Origin: Incurvaria masculella
Taxonomy: Eukaryota; Arthropoda; Insecta; Lepidoptera; Incurvariidae
Assembly: GCA_946894095.1 (NCBI GenBank)
Contig: OX335644.1
Location: 20,875,595 to 20,939,594 of the forward strand
Length of the DNA: 64,000 bases
Direction of reading: 5' to 3'
The translations under genes and the position numbers were made by a program. Under the pieces are notes generated by a model. The model was not told the origin of the DNA. It made no database searches and saw nothing but the letters and a program-made list of their open reading frames with translations. Shown here piece after piece: positions 1 to 10,583 of the stretch (position 1 is the first letter of the stretch; the number at the start of each line of letters is the position of its first letter).

Positions 1-285
1 GGGATATTCGAGCATTGTACCTGGCTCTGCTAGTTCCTCATATTGAATCTCTTTGTCGTGGGCAATGCGCAAGAGTTTAACGTTGCGAAACCGCAGCCAC
101 ACGTTTTCGGCGGGAGCGAGCACGAGGATCTATAGATCAATATGGCGGCGCGCGCGATCTATAGATCTCGCCGGACGCGCCGCTATCGCGTCCGGCGCGG
201 GATGTGGTCGCAGCGGGCTGCGGTCGGCCTTAGGTCTCACGTTCGTGTTCGGAGATACGCTGACCGCTTGTATCTAGTTGGCGTA

Positions 286-471
286 TTTTTTAAGGTTCCG
301 TACCTAAAGGGTGCCAAAGCTTTTTACTAAGCCTCCGCTGTCCGTCCATCCGTTAACGGGATGTATCTAATGAACCGTACTAGGCGGACGGCTGAAATGT
401 TCACTGAGTGTGTAGTTCTATAGCCGCTATAACAACAAAAAGTAAACATAAAAATATAAGGGGCCCCATAC
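286..471 (-). mobile_element. Interspersed repeat family B, 5'-truncated copy
   Basis: On the minus strand this is the 3' part of the ~300 bp repeat seen in full at 10.8, 26.2, 30.0 and 51.9 kb. It reads from the GGCCCC region through the CTCAGTGAA segment and the GGACGGAC stretch to the terminal GGTACGGAACC-like end. It lacks the 5' end (AACCGGCCAAGTGCGAGTCG) and carries several substitutions, so it is an older copy. Confidence 0.7.
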
Positions 472-554
472 CAGAAACGCTAAACATTTAATTGATATTT
501 TGTAAATTTTAAATATATATATTAACATCTTTCACCGTATGCGATAGCACCAAC

Positions 555-690
555 TCGTAATGGACTGTAGGAATGGGGCCTACAGTTTTACATGGAGCAG
601 CTGACGAAATGCACTTATCCAACTAAGAAAGAAAGTCTTTCAGGGTGGGATTGAACCCATGATTGGTATGGGAGCCTCGTGCCCCTGCGC
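555..690 (-). mobile_element. SINE family A fragment (head region)
   Basis: Read on the minus strand, this contains the tRNA-like box B (GGGTTCAATCCC-like), the pyrimidine-rich stretch, GATAAGTGCATTTCGTC, GCTCCATG and TGTAAAACTGTAGG. These are the same landmarks in the same order as in the intact copies at 28.4 and 49.6 kb. The body downstream is absent. Confidence 0.6.
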
Positions 691-1002
691 CTCTATAGTG
701 GTAATGCCTAAACATTTTAGCGTTGAAGGATCTAGGGTTTTAAAACACCCCAAAAACCTTACTCGTAACAGCTGGGAGTTCTTTATTCTCGAGCCGGAAT
801 GCGCCCGAAGGTCCTATAGCGTCGTTCTATGCGCGAGACAGATGCGCAGTAAATTAGATCCTTCGACCCGTTCCGAGATGTCACGGGACCGCTCGGCAAA
901 GGTGCGCGCGCGCAGCTGACTGCCGCAACAGGCGTCGCACTACAGGACGCTCCGGTCGGTGGCCGACACGCCGACATATCGATCTGTATTCTCTTCCCTG
1001 GG

Positions 1003-1200
1003 GGTTACCATGCTAAATTCACTCAGCGGGTCAACGAGCAAGTGAGTGATTAAATCCGTCATTTGGTTGCATTTACTACCATGCTAACTGGTAATGTTTA
1101 CTTGGCCGAAAAACACGTCGTTTGACAGAAATGCAACTAAACGTCCAATTTTAACACTCACTTGCCTGTTCACCCGGCGAGTAAATCTATCATGGTAGCA
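1003..1200. mobile_element. MITE-like inverted-repeat element (family E)
   Basis: The ends form ~46 bp imperfect inverted repeats: GGTTACCATGCTAAATTCAC at the left pairs with the complement of GTAAATCTATCATGGTAGCA at the right, and the pairing continues through GCAAGTGAGTG. There is no coding capacity. A second, shorter member lies at 22771-22888 inside a SINE. Confidence 0.6.
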
Positions 1201-1229
1201 CTACGCTCCGTCGGTGGTCGACAGTGACG

Positions 1230-1325
1230 TTTAGTTGCATTTCGTACCATGCTAACTGGCAAACGACATTTTAATCGCTAAGTGAACTCAAATTTACCAG
1301 TTAGCATAGTACGAAATGCAACTTA
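1230..1325. repeat. Inverted repeat with GTTGCATTTCGTACCATGCT arms
   Basis: Two ~29 bp arms (1230-1259 and 1297-1325) are near-perfect reverse complements. The arm sequence also occurs in the family E elements (1090-1110, 22848-22867), so this is probably part of the same composite. Confidence 0.55.
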
Positions 1326-1485
1326 GGGCCGAGTGCACGAAAGGACAAAAATCAAAATCGACGTCAAAGTATGATTAAACACGTCACTTTGTGTTGACAG
1401 TATGGAAGGAACTCTATGCGGTTCACTAAAAGTGACGTGTTTTAACATGAAATTAACTCAGCCGTCTCTTCGTGCAATCGGGGCT
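1326..1485. mobile_element. MITE family M2, copy 1
   Basis: A 160 bp non-coding element starting GGCCGAGTGCACGAA and ending TTCGTGCAATCGGGGC. The ends are imperfect inverted repeats of each other. The same unit, about 85-90% alike by eye, is at 20680-20838, which defines its borders independently. Confidence 0.65.
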
Positions 1486-2608
1486 AAGCGTGCTTAGTCG
1501 CTCACTTGCCTGTTCTTGCGGCTTGGCCCGTAAGTTTGTTGACTTTCGTCACTGAAAATCCCAGGCATTCTGTCGATAAGTCGAGCTGTGAATCGACCAT
1601 GAAAAGCCGGCTCCTTTCGGGGCAATATGGAAAACTTGTTTTCCGGGATAAAAAGTAGCGTATGTGACTCGGACCCATGAGCTATCTCTACGCAAAAAAA
1701 AAACGTACAAGTGCTAGTTTAACTCGTGCTACGAGGGTTCCGTAAAAATATGTTTGTTTTTTTTGGTGATATATTTTTGTTATTATCTTTTTTTACTCGT
1801 GCTGTAAGATGTTTCATAATTCTAGGTTAATGACAAGTACCCTATTCTCCTCTACAGACATAAATATTACATGCTCTTTGATTACAAGTGCTAAATTAAA
1901 TAAAAATAAAAATTATAATAAATTGTTTATGTAAGACACAGGATCCATGTATTTACACTTGACATTTTAACACCAATTTTACACGCTGCATTCATACATG
2001 CACGGCACTTTCACTCACTTACTTTCTGCTTGGCTTCGTCGTTATTTCACTATGTACAAAATCAAGTAGTAAGTCGAGACCAACCACAAAAATGGAACAA
2101 CCTGTATAACTTACAGAATATCCTCATAAAGATGCCTTTCATTGCGAAACAGCTGACGGTAGCGGACGTTAGGGCGAGACGCACACACCATAGAGCACAG
2201 GAGCGAGCGGGACGCGAGAGGGCATGTGCTCCGTAATGTATCCTTGCGGTCCTGTATAGTGCGACGGAACTGCCTTGATACTAGCATGTAGGGAAACGGG
2301 GCATTGTTTGGCACACCTAGGTATGTTCTGTAAACAAACTCAGAGCGAAAGGTTGACGGAATACTTCGTAAGAGGCAAGTACGTAGCACTCGTAATCGCA
2401 GAGCATGCATGGAGAGATTTCGATTTTTTTATTAGTTTTAAAATAAAAAATATGTAATGTAGTTACCTACAAAAACTGCCTTATTGCATATTAGTTTGTT
2501 GGCAGTGTGTGCTCTCGTTGTATTTTCGACACATAATGATTTTAAAAATAGGTAAACAATTATGTTATTATAAAAAACATTTCTTTGAGAACGGCCCCAC
2601 ATAGCTGT
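1486..2608. other. Intergenic, AT-rich, no supported gene
   Basis: There are poly-T and poly-A runs and a weak family-B-like motif (GTGCTACGAGGGTTCCGTA near 1728). Open frames here (up to 99 codons) have no recognisable motif, so I see no gene. Confidence 0.5.
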
Positions 2609-2927
2609 TCCTCATACAAACGTAGTTTACTAATCATTTGAAAAACACTGTTCCGATTTGCTTGATGTTTGGTATCTAATATTCTACAATAAATATCTGT
2701 GTCTGCACGTTTTTTTTTTTGCTGACAAATCTAAAGAACCTCAAATAACAGCCAAAAGAAACTCTTCATACTAATTTTCTTTTCTCTGTTATGTGACACA
2801 GGATACATTTTTCTAAAAAACAAACACGTGCAGGCATAGATATTTGTTGCCTAATATTAAGTCCCAAATATCAAGGAAATTGGAACAGTGGTTTTCAAAT
2901 GATTACTAAACTACGTTTGTATGGGGA
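2609..2927. repeat. Long inverted repeat, MITE-like
   Basis: Left arm (about 2609-2720) and right arm (about 2815-2927) are imperfect reverse complements over ~110 bp. Landmarks are CATACAAACGTAGTTTA at the left and TAAACTACGTTTGTATG at the right. The loop is AT-rich and non-coding. Arm divergence suggests an old insertion. Confidence 0.6.
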
Positions 2928-3050
2928 GCGTAATTTTCGGATGCTTACGGGCCCACCTTAAGTGGCACTTTTCCTGGCACAAGCAAGTACAATATAACAA
3001 AAATCACACATAGCTGGAAATGTATTGCTAATTACATGAAATAAATTGTC

Positions 3051-3431
3051 AGCCTCAATGGCCCAGTGGCGCGACACTTCGGCGATCGCTCTCCGAAGTT
3101 AAGCAACGCTGGGTCCGGTCTGGTCTTGGATGGGTGACCATTCGACCGTTGAGAGAGGCTGGCCGTGGTTCGGATTCCACGTTAAACTGTAGGTCCCCTT
3201 CCTTACTTACTAGGTGGTAGGGTTTATCCGGCCTGGGTTGGTACCATCGCATTGGATGAACGATGGTCGAAGCGGCAATGAAAATTGTCCGTGTTTTCCA
3301 TCCAGTTCAATGTAGCCGTGCAATATAAGGAAGGTCCTGGCATGGCACCTAGTTCCCATGTGGTGTGTTGGGCTTATACCATAAAGGTGTGGTATAAGCC
3401 ATTCATGTCCAGTCACATAAAAAAAAATAGT
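3051..3431 (+). mobile_element. SINE with 5S rRNA-like head
   Basis: The first ~100 bp contain a 5S rRNA-like stretch (TCTCCGAAGTTAAGCAACGC, then GGTCTTGGATGGGTGACC). After it the sequence becomes the body of the tRNA-headed SINEs in this window: GTTCGGATTCCACG, AACTGTAGGTCCCC, GGTTGGTACCATCGCATTGG, GTTTTCCATCCAGTTCAATG, GGTCCTGGCATGGCACC, a short A-rich 3' end. The 3' half belongs to a variant lacking the CTTCGGGAATG of the tRNA-headed copies. Such elements are transcribed by RNA polymerase III and mobilised by a partner LINE. The partner here is unknown. Confidence 0.75.
3085..3145 (+). promoter_or_regulatory. 5S rRNA-like internal pol III control region
   Basis: The order of elements matches the 5S gene internal promoter: a box A-like GAAGTTAAGCAACG, an intermediate GGGTCCGGTC segment, and box C-like TCTTGGATGGGTGACC. 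It is about 60 bp, too short and too altered to be a 5S gene. It is preceded by GGCCCAGTGGCGCGAC, which itself resembles the tRNA-type box A of the sister SINEs. Confidence 0.65.
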
Positions 3432-4084
3432 AAAATTGTAGCTGTCAAAAATATTCATTCTCTTCAATCAAGCATCAAGACCGTTGTGCTAAACTAAATT
3501 CAAATTCATTTATCGGAATCGCCTCGAATCCCAATAGCGAGGGAAGGAACATGCAGTTTCAGCAGGTGGGAGCGGGATCGCACTATTATCGGATAGAACC
3601 ATAGTTAGAACTCCTCTGACGGAGGCCAGTGACAGCTGTTGTGGTTTTTTTTTCGCTCATTCTAATATATGTATGGCTGTGTAGTAATTCGTTGTCGATA
3701 CGCGCACATCTGTCCTGATACCACAGAATAAATATTGTAATTTGTGCTGATATCTTCAAGTGGGTGGAGCCCGACTAGGTAAATGAAAACCGTAAAAGTT
3801 TGATTTGCATGGCAACTCCAAGTGAAGTTATGGTAACTGGCCTAGAATTATCTTAAACTTAAAATTGCATAAATGCATTTTTTATGTAATCAGCAACCGA
3901 TCACTCGATGTCGTCGTCCCACCTAACGGGTGGTCTTCCCACACTCCGTTTCTGATATCTATAAATATCTGAAATCAGCCATCTATTTGACTGACCATAT
4001 ACTACGTTCAGTAAGTCCTCAAAATACAACCAGCTATTAATATTGTAACCAAAAAGTCAAATCAGCAATCAAAATTAGCATTAA
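3432..4084. other. Intergenic between SINE and LINE
   Basis: No gene is seen. The exact 5' boundary of the LINE could not be set because no target-site duplication was identified, so part of this stretch could belong to its 5' UTR. Confidence 0.4.
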
Positions 4085-4404
4085 CGACATAGTTTACCAC
4101 ATTCATTCGTCGAACGTCGAACTAGGCAGACGCGCTCTCGGCTCCTGAGTCACCCGGACTATACCTGCATCAGCCTTCCTGCTCTTACTAGTGATCCAGC
4201 TCCCTGAGAAGGTGAGACAACAACATATTGCAGCTCCTACTACTGTGTGAGAGGCGCTCGGGCGGCACCCCTCCCCCCCTCTCTCCCGGCATCGCGCCGG
4301 CTAGAAGCGGCCCCGCATCGCCACACTGCACCGCTACACCGGCCGAGCCGCGGCGCGAGCAAGTCCATCAACCTAGCCAGTCCATACAACTCAGCCGGAC
4401 CACC

Positions 4405-5679
4405 ATGTTGGGAGGGCAATCTGTGGACATTGATGCAGGAACCACATGTGGTGCTTGCCAAGGCACCTTGGGCAGTGAGGAACTGGCAGTGTGTCACATA
4501 TGCAAGGCTACTTACCACTTGGAGTGCGCGAGTTTGCCGGGTGCAAACGCAATTGCCAGAAGAACGCGGGCATCGAAGGATGAGTGGACGTGCGCTGTGT
4601 GCGTAGGTAAATCTAGACTGGGGATCGGTTGTCACAACAGTCCTTTGCCTAAGCAGAAAGGCTTGCTTTCTCCCCTTGCGATTACACCTGTAGGCAGCCC
4701 CACGGCCTCTCCAGTCGGGAGCCCGGCTTGTGTTTCTGCCATCGTGCGTGTGGCGCCGGCATCGGGTCTTAGTCAGAAGCAGGGCCCAACTGCCAGCACC
4801 AGTGGATACGCCTCCGCCGCCGCCACCTCATCCGCCACCGCCATTGCTGTCACCGCATCCAAAATAAGTAAGAGCGGCAGCAAGGCCAGTCGCCCGTCAC
4901 CAAGCTCGGCTGCGGAGCCGCTTGGATTCGATATGGATGGCTTCATGCGGCTGGTAGAAAGGAAATTTGATGAGATGGCGGTAAGTCTCACCCGAAAAAT
5001 AGATGCCTCACTTCTGCGGGCTGAAGAACGGCTTACCGAAGTTACTGAGTCGATTCAATTTTTAAGCGCCAGAATGGATGACTTCGAGACCAAGTACGAA
5101 ACTTTGCCGGATAAAATGGAGACCATGAAGAGGGCACACCTGAGCGAAACAAGTGAGTTGCGAAAAGAGATTGCCTCACTGCGTACCAGTCATGACGAGC
5201 ATGATCAACTGGCGCGCAGTTGTAATGTAGAAATCCAGAATGTCCCGGAGCGCAAGAATGAGAACCTTGTTGCAATCATAGAAGAGATCGGAACAGCCGT
5301 GAAGATACCTATTGCGTCGGCAGACATCGTCACGGCGCACAGAGTGCCGCACAATAGCAAGAGTGATGATGGCGGTAGGCCGAAAAATATAATTCTCAAA
5401 CTTAACTCGCGCATTCTACGCGATAATGTTATCTCCGCTTCGCGACGAGCCCGAATCACTACAGAACAAATCAACTTGCCGGGCACACCGAAGCGAATTT
5501 TTCTTGCCGAGCACCTAACTCTTAAGAGAAAATTGTTATTTCGTGATGCACGGCAGAAATGTGCTCAGCTCAAGTATAAGTACGTATGGGTCAAACATGG
5601 CACTATTTTTGTTCGTAAGGAGGATCTTGCCGACGTCATACTCATACGAAATGAGGGCGATATCAGCAAAATTGTCTAA
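4405..5679 (+). CDS. LINE ORF1 protein, PHD finger plus coiled coil
   Basis: This is the 424-aa nucleic-acid-binding protein of the LINE. ORF1 proteins of this class coat the element's RNA and help form the particle that returns it to the nucleus. I start at ATG 4405 (context ACCACCATG). The frame is open upstream to 4228 but only by a TTG codon and through low-complexity sequence. Residues 15-66 form a C4HC3 PHD-type zinc finger (C15, C18, C30, C33, H38, C41, C63, C66). A Ser/Ala/Pro-rich linker follows, then a heptad-rich region (about 175-265: MRLVERKFDEMAVSLTRKI onward). The C-terminal third has the VEIQNVP...ADIVTAHRVP...KNIILKL pattern of the RRM/baculovirus FP25K-like domain common in insect ORF1 proteins. 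It is separated from ORF2 by 210 bp, so ORF2 is probably translated by reinitiation. Confidence 0.85.
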   Translation: MLGGQSVDIDAGTTCGACQGTLGSEELAVCHICKATYHLECASLPGANAIARRTRASKDEWTCAVCVGKSRLGIGCHNSPLPKQKGLLSPLAITPVGSPTASPVGSPACVSAIVRVAPASGLSQKQGPTASTSGYASAAATSSATAIAVTASKISKSGSKASRPSPSSAAEPLGFDMDGFMRLVERKFDEMAVSLTRKIDASLLRAEERLTEVTESIQFLSARMDDFETKYETLPDKMETMKRAHLSETSELRKEIASLRTSHDEHDQLARSCNVEIQNVPERKNENLVAIIEEIGTAVKIPIASADIVTAHRVPHNSKSDDGGRPKNIILKLNSRILRDNVISASRRARITTEQINLPGTPKRIFLAEHLTLKRKLLFRDARQKCAQLKYKYVWVKHGTIFVRKEDLADVILIRNEGDISKIV

Positions 5680-5889
5680 GCCAAGCTTCATAGAAAAACA
5701 TACTAATTCTCACTCATTTTTGTCCTACAATACCAAATTTTATTTTATCTGCATGTATTTTAAAAGTTTTTTTACAACTACAGTGAACAGTGAACATTAT
5801 TCCATAAGATTATTATGTCACAATTATATAATTCCTTTCAGCTTATTAACTACTTTATTATTAATCTTTTACTTCATGTGTCTGCCTAA

Positions 5890-8799
5890 ATGTATGACAG
5901 TCTAGTTATATATTATCAAAATTGTGGTGGACTCAGAACTAAGCTTCACACTCTCTATACGAGTATATTAAGTAACAACTATGACGTCATCGTGCTGACT
6001 GAAACGTGGCTCGTTCCGGATATCACTAGTTCGGAGTTCGTGGACGACAGATACGTTGTGTATAGGTGCGACAGGGACCGATATTCGGCTGGTAGGAGAG
6101 ACGGAGGGGGGGTATTGATAGCGGTGCGCCGCGAACTACATGTTTCACGCGCAGATATGTCACATGCTGAAATTAATGCACCGCTAGCCGTTAGCGGCAT
6201 TGACACTGTTTGTGTCAAATTTACACTATCTCGTTCCGCGGGAAGAGAACAGTGCGATCGTCTCCTACTATGTGCGTCCTATATACCACCTGCCTATCCC
6301 TTTGATGCGTACTCTAACCACTTTGATTTACTGCAACGAACATACTCAGATCTAGATCAATGTAAAATTTGTATATTCGGTGACTACAATATCCCTGACA
6401 TAAATTGGATAGATCACGATAATTATTGCTGCCCAGGTGACTTGTCCGCAAACTCGACACGTATTTCGCGCCTTCTTGTTAATACAATGTCTTTTCTATC
6501 GGTCAAGCAGTACAATAGATATCGCAACATAAATAATAGAATCTTGGACCTAATACTGTGCGACGACACATTCGAGACCGTGCTATCGCCGGCGGAGCCG
6601 CTCGTGCCGCCAGACCGCCACCATCCCCCGCTTCAGGTAATGATATGTGTAAAGCCAGAAGCGTCACTTGCTCGCAGCACGCAGCCGAGGTTTCGATTTC
6701 GTGAGGCAGACTACACTGAAATAAATGCATCTATTGCTAATGTTGACTGGGTCGTGGTTTTGGGGAATCTCCCTGCTCAGAGATCTGTCGGAATTTTTTA
6801 TGAAAAATTATACGAGATAATAATTAAACATGTTCCACAAAAGTTAAAAAAAGTTTCTCAGTTTGCTGCCTGGTTCACACCTGAACTGTCCCGCCTGTTT
6901 CGACAAAAAAATAGGGTATGGGTAAAATATAAGAAATACAAAAATATATCTGATTATGAGGTATTCTCAGCGCTTCGTGAAAGGTTTAAGCACTCATCAG
7001 CGAAGTGCTATAGCGCCTACATGGTAAAACTGGAGGAGGGCATAGCTACAAATATTAAAAGATTTTGGTCACATGTCTCGAATAGTCGATGCTCTAGCTC
7101 GTACCCGGCGTCCATGCAATACCAAAATCAAACTGCTTGTGAACCAGTCCAAATATGTAACATGTTCTCAGATTATTTTAGATCTGTGTATGAACCATCA
7201 CATGTAAATCTGAACAACTGGATTCCAGCCCCTGATTGTTCAAACAACATTGTAAATATCAGCTCTGTTCATCTGGAATCTGAGACAATTCGCAAAGAAA
7301 TTATGAACATGGATATAAACAAAGGTGCCGGTCCTGACAGAATAGATCCCTTTTTCATAGTCCATACTGTCGATACGATTTGCTGCCCGCTATACATTTT
7401 GTTCAATAAATGCCTAATCGAAGGGGTTTTTCCTGATCAATGGAAAGTCGCCAATGTGACACCAGTGCATAAAAATGGATCTAAGTCAGATGTTGAAAAC
7501 TATAGGCCTATATCGATACTGTCTGCTTTTTCGAAGCTCTTCGAGAAACTCGTTCACCTGTCCATCTATCCACATTTCCATCACCATCTGATACCCGAGC
7601 AGCACGGATTTGTCAAGAAACGGTCCACTACCAGCAATCTACTTGTCTTTGGCAATTTTCTATTCGATTGTATGGACCATAGTGTTCAGGTGGACGCTGT
7701 TTATACTGACTTCAAGAAGGCCTTCGATAAGGTAGACCATCTAATGCTCCTTAAAAAACTGTCTTTTAACGGCATAAGGGGTAATCTGCTGCGGTGGTTT
7801 GCCTCTTACATATCTAATAGGAAGCAATGTGTTGTTGTCAATGGCTACGCATCTGACTTTATTACAGTCACTTCAGGTGTACCTCAAGGCTCCATCCTTG
7901 GTCCATTCTTATTTATACTCTTTTTAAATGATGTTTTTAATTGCTTCACTTCTTCCCTTTTTTTAGTGTATGCTGACGATATTAAAATTTTTAAAATTAT
8001 TCGTAACTTAAATGACTGCCTTGAGCTTCAAAGAGATCTAAATAGATTCTTCGAATACTCGATATTAAATAAAATGCAACTTAGTCTGCCAAAATGTAAA
8101 TATATCACATTTACCAAGAAAAAAAATAATATTGATTTTGCATACTCTCTTGGGGACCACAATTTGAATAGAGTCTACTCCATTTTGGATCTCGGTGTGA
8201 CTCTTGATTGTAAGCTCCATTTGGACTTACACATCGATAATATTACAAACAAGGCCTACCGAATGATGGGATTCGTTCTGAGATCCACAAAACGTTTCAA
8301 AAACCCGTCAACTCTCCTACTGCTCTACACAGCCCTAGTGAGATCTCAGTTAGAATATGCGTCATCATTGTGGAACCCACTGTACGACAGGTATGCTTCT
8401 GCAGTAGAAATGATTCAGCGTAAGTTCCTTAAAATCGTTTCCAGAAGGTGCTTCAGATCATATATGTCATACAACCACCTCCTCCAAAAATTTTCACTGC
8501 TTAGCCTCAGTCATCGGCGCACTTTGCTCGATACTGTAACCCTTTACAAAGTGTGCACTGGCATTATTGACTGCTCGGTGCTATTAGGTCAGATTGATTT
8601 TAACGTTCCACGCCGTCCTACCAGATTTTGTGCACAGTTTAATTTAAAACTTCATCGCACTAACGCAGGCATCCGTGCACCACTTCATCGCATGTGTGAT
8701 GTCTACAACACACTATTTACCGAGCTAGATATGAATACACTCAACCTTCATCGATTCAAGAAGGAAGTAGTGGCTAAACTGAAACTAAAATTAGACTGA
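5890..8799 (+). CDS. LINE ORF2: endonuclease and reverse transcriptase
   Basis: This 969-aa protein nicks the target DNA and copies the LINE RNA into it. Residues 1-250 are an APE/EEP-type endonuclease: N11 in YYQNCGGL, E38 in LTETW, GDYNIPD (D165, N167), D220 in RILDLIL, and D242/H245 in PPDRHHPP, the insect form of the catalytic SDH. The reverse transcriptase covers about 470-750, with ENYRPIS, HGFVKKRSTTSN, YTDFKKAFDKVDH, SGVPQGSILGPFLF and the catalytic YADD (residues 694-697, bases 7969-7980). The C-terminal part (to ~960) contains the usual thumb-like region and no RNase H motif. There are no internal stops and all key residues are present, so the enzyme looks functional. Assignment to jockey versus CR1/Kiri needs phylogeny. 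Confidence 0.92.
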   Translation: MYDSLVIYYQNCGGLRTKLHTLYTSILSNNYDVIVLTETWLVPDITSSEFVDDRYVVYRCDRDRYSAGRRDGGGVLIAVRRELHVSRADMSHAEINAPLAVSGIDTVCVKFTLSRSAGREQCDRLLLCASYIPPAYPFDAYSNHFDLLQRTYSDLDQCKICIFGDYNIPDINWIDHDNYCCPGDLSANSTRISRLLVNTMSFLSVKQYNRYRNINNRILDLILCDDTFETVLSPAEPLVPPDRHHPPLQVMICVKPEASLARSTQPRFRFREADYTEINASIANVDWVVVLGNLPAQRSVGIFYEKLYEIIIKHVPQKLKKVSQFAAWFTPELSRLFRQKNRVWVKYKKYKNISDYEVFSALRERFKHSSAKCYSAYMVKLEEGIATNIKRFWSHVSNSRCSSSYPASMQYQNQTACEPVQICNMFSDYFRSVYEPSHVNLNNWIPAPDCSNNIVNISSVHLESETIRKEIMNMDINKGAGPDRIDPFFIVHTVDTICCPLYILFNKCLIEGVFPDQWKVANVTPVHKNGSKSDVENYRPISILSAFSKLFEKLVHLSIYPHFHHHLIPEQHGFVKKRSTTSNLLVFGNFLFDCMDHSVQVDAVYTDFKKAFDKVDHLMLLKKLSFNGIRGNLLRWFASYISNRKQCVVVNGYASDFITVTSGVPQGSILGPFLFILFLNDVFNCFTSSLFLVYADDIKIFKIIRNLNDCLELQRDLNRFFEYSILNKMQLSLPKCKYITFTKKKNNIDFAYSLGDHNLNRVYSILDLGVTLDCKLHLDLHIDNITNKAYRMMGFVLRSTKRFKNPSTLLLLYTALVRSQLEYASSLWNPLYDRYASAVEMIQRKFLKIVSRRCFRSYMSYNHLLQKFSLLSLSHRRTLLDTVTLYKVCTGIIDCSVLLGQIDFNVPRRPTRFCAQFNLKLHRTNAGIRAPLHRMCDVYNTLFTELDMNTLNLHRFKKEVVAKLKLKLD

Positions 8800-9427
8800 T
8801 GAAGTACGGAACCACGTTAGATCCTCTGAAATGCAACTATTTACTAACTTTTTATTTTCATTTTTTCTTATATAAACTGCAAATACTGCTATTGCTTTGG
8901 TAATCTATTTATAGGTATATTCAATTATGTATTATTATTATTATAATTATTATTTTATTATTTTCTTGTGTTTCCTTTGTTCTGATCCACCTCAGTTTTG
9001 TCAATTTTATAATCTTAATTCTGATATTTAATTTTTATTAACAAACATTTCTACAACAAACAAGTATGTTCTACTTTACTTTAATATGTTGTAAGCTGGT
9101 TACGGAAATACATAGGTTTTCTTTTGTTTTCTTTTATTGTGTTTCCTTAGATAATGTTTATGTTAATGACTTAATTTACTTTACTTACTCACTATAATCT
9201 CTTTATTTTGCATTGTTTAACTGTACATGTTTTCTGGTTTGTATTATTTGTGATCTTTTTACTCTGTAATTTTGCTATTAGTCGACTTGTATTATTTCCA
9301 CGTGCATTACGGTGCTGGGAATGTATTTAGTTATTGTCTAAGTTTCTTCTATTATCTAAACTTTGTACATTCCTGTTTGTTATGCCAAATATATAAAATA
9401 AAAAATAAAAAATAAAATAAAAATAAT
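8800..9427 (+). other. LINE 3' UTR and A-rich tail
   Basis: AT-rich sequence without ORFs, ending in ATATAAAATAAAAAAT-type units (9391-9426). The terminal reiteration marks the 3' end made by target-primed reverse transcription. A DNA-level TTATTATTAT run sits at about 8931-8960. Confidence 0.7.
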
Positions 9428-10583
9428 GGCCAAAAAATCTGACGTTCCACTGCTCAAAACACTCAAGCTAGATAGGTGAGGCGTTGTAAGTAAAACTGTT
9501 AGTTGGGACTACGTCATGCCGAATCCCGTTTCTGTATTCACCTTACCCCGTCAGACTACACCTTTCCTTCAACTCAAGTTAGTGTGCAGTGCACCTAACA
9601 AGTACAATATTGTAGAATATAATAATTTAATTAGGAATTGTTTTCGTTTTTAATTGATTGAACTAAGGGACGAATGCATAACAGTACGGGCCGACCGAAT
9701 GAAAGGAGACCTCAAATAGGTGTTCAAAAACGTAAAGCAAAAGTTTTAAAACTTACAACGAATGTTTTTTTGGACACGTCTTTGAGCAAAAACACAGTCT
9801 TTTTAAGAGTTTTTGAACGCGCCCATAATGTGCACGCCTCCGCGGCGCCGCCCGCCGCTCAGAATTGCAGGTAAACATGATTCCTCTGACGGGTCAACAG
9901 TTTGAACAGTAGAAGGAACGGCCTTCCGATGAATCCAAGATGGCGGCATATTTCGAGACGATAATGAGCCTGGGAACATTCTTCGGACTCTCATAAGCGA
10001 TGCACGCGTGGCTCCCACGGTTCGACTCCGGCTATTGGGCGCCCATTACACTATCATATCCGCGGCATTCTTCCCATATGATCTACAATTGAAGAACACA
10101 GTGTCATACGGGCGAGCCCATAGTACTACACAGGTGTAAGGTAACTAGGTCACACTTTATTTTTTCGGAACTGGCGAAACTAACATAGACAATAATTTAA
10201 AATATTGTTTTTGTGTCTAAATGTTGACGACATGCCCTCACCACAGATCATAAAAGGATGGAGAGTTTACGTGGTGGGTATTCGATACGCGCTGCCTTAT
10301 GGACACATTGTGCATATACTCGCATGGTCAGTTTTCAAGTTGTCAGATTTTAATAAAAATAATGTAATCACCTGAGAAAGCTTGATTCAATGTCTGTATG
10401 TTTTTATTTTTATGCAATACAATTTTCTTTCCAATAAAAAAATCTAAAATGACAGTTAAAAAAACGGGACAATGTTTATAAGCCAATATTTTCCATCCTA
10501 AAAGGTAAATTAAAAATACATACTACTTAGGTTTCGACAATATATTTTAGAATCCAAAATTTGAAAAACCTAGTAAAACATTA
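9428..10583. other. Intergenic, no supported gene
   Basis: Mixed AT-rich DNA with one GC-rich patch (9830-9860) and a box B-like GGTTCGACTCC at 10019-10029, possibly a SINE remnant. No coding frame shows a motif. Confidence 0.45.

Larger units (their letters stand above)
4085..9427 (+). mobile_element. Complete non-LTR retrotransposon (jockey/CR1-like LINE)
   Basis: Two non-overlapping ORFs in the same direction (ORF1 4405-5679, ORF2 5890-8799), both without stops or frameshifts, are followed by a ~600 bp AT-rich 3' UTR and an A-rich tail of AAAAAT/AAAAT units ending near 9427. The layout (ORF1 with PHD-type finger and coiled coil; ORF2 with endonuclease then reverse transcriptase; no RNase H or integrase) is that of the jockey/CR1 group of LINEs. 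Intact ORFs suggest recent insertion. The 5' end is approximate. Confidence 0.85.

Noticed and set aside
3085..3145. A 5S rRNA gene
   Set aside because: Only the internal promoter half is present, the 5' and 3' stem sequences are missing, and it is fused to a SINE body.
4228..4404. N-terminal extension of LINE ORF1
   Set aside because: There is no ATG in the extension. The first ATG with good context is at 4405, just before the PHD finger.
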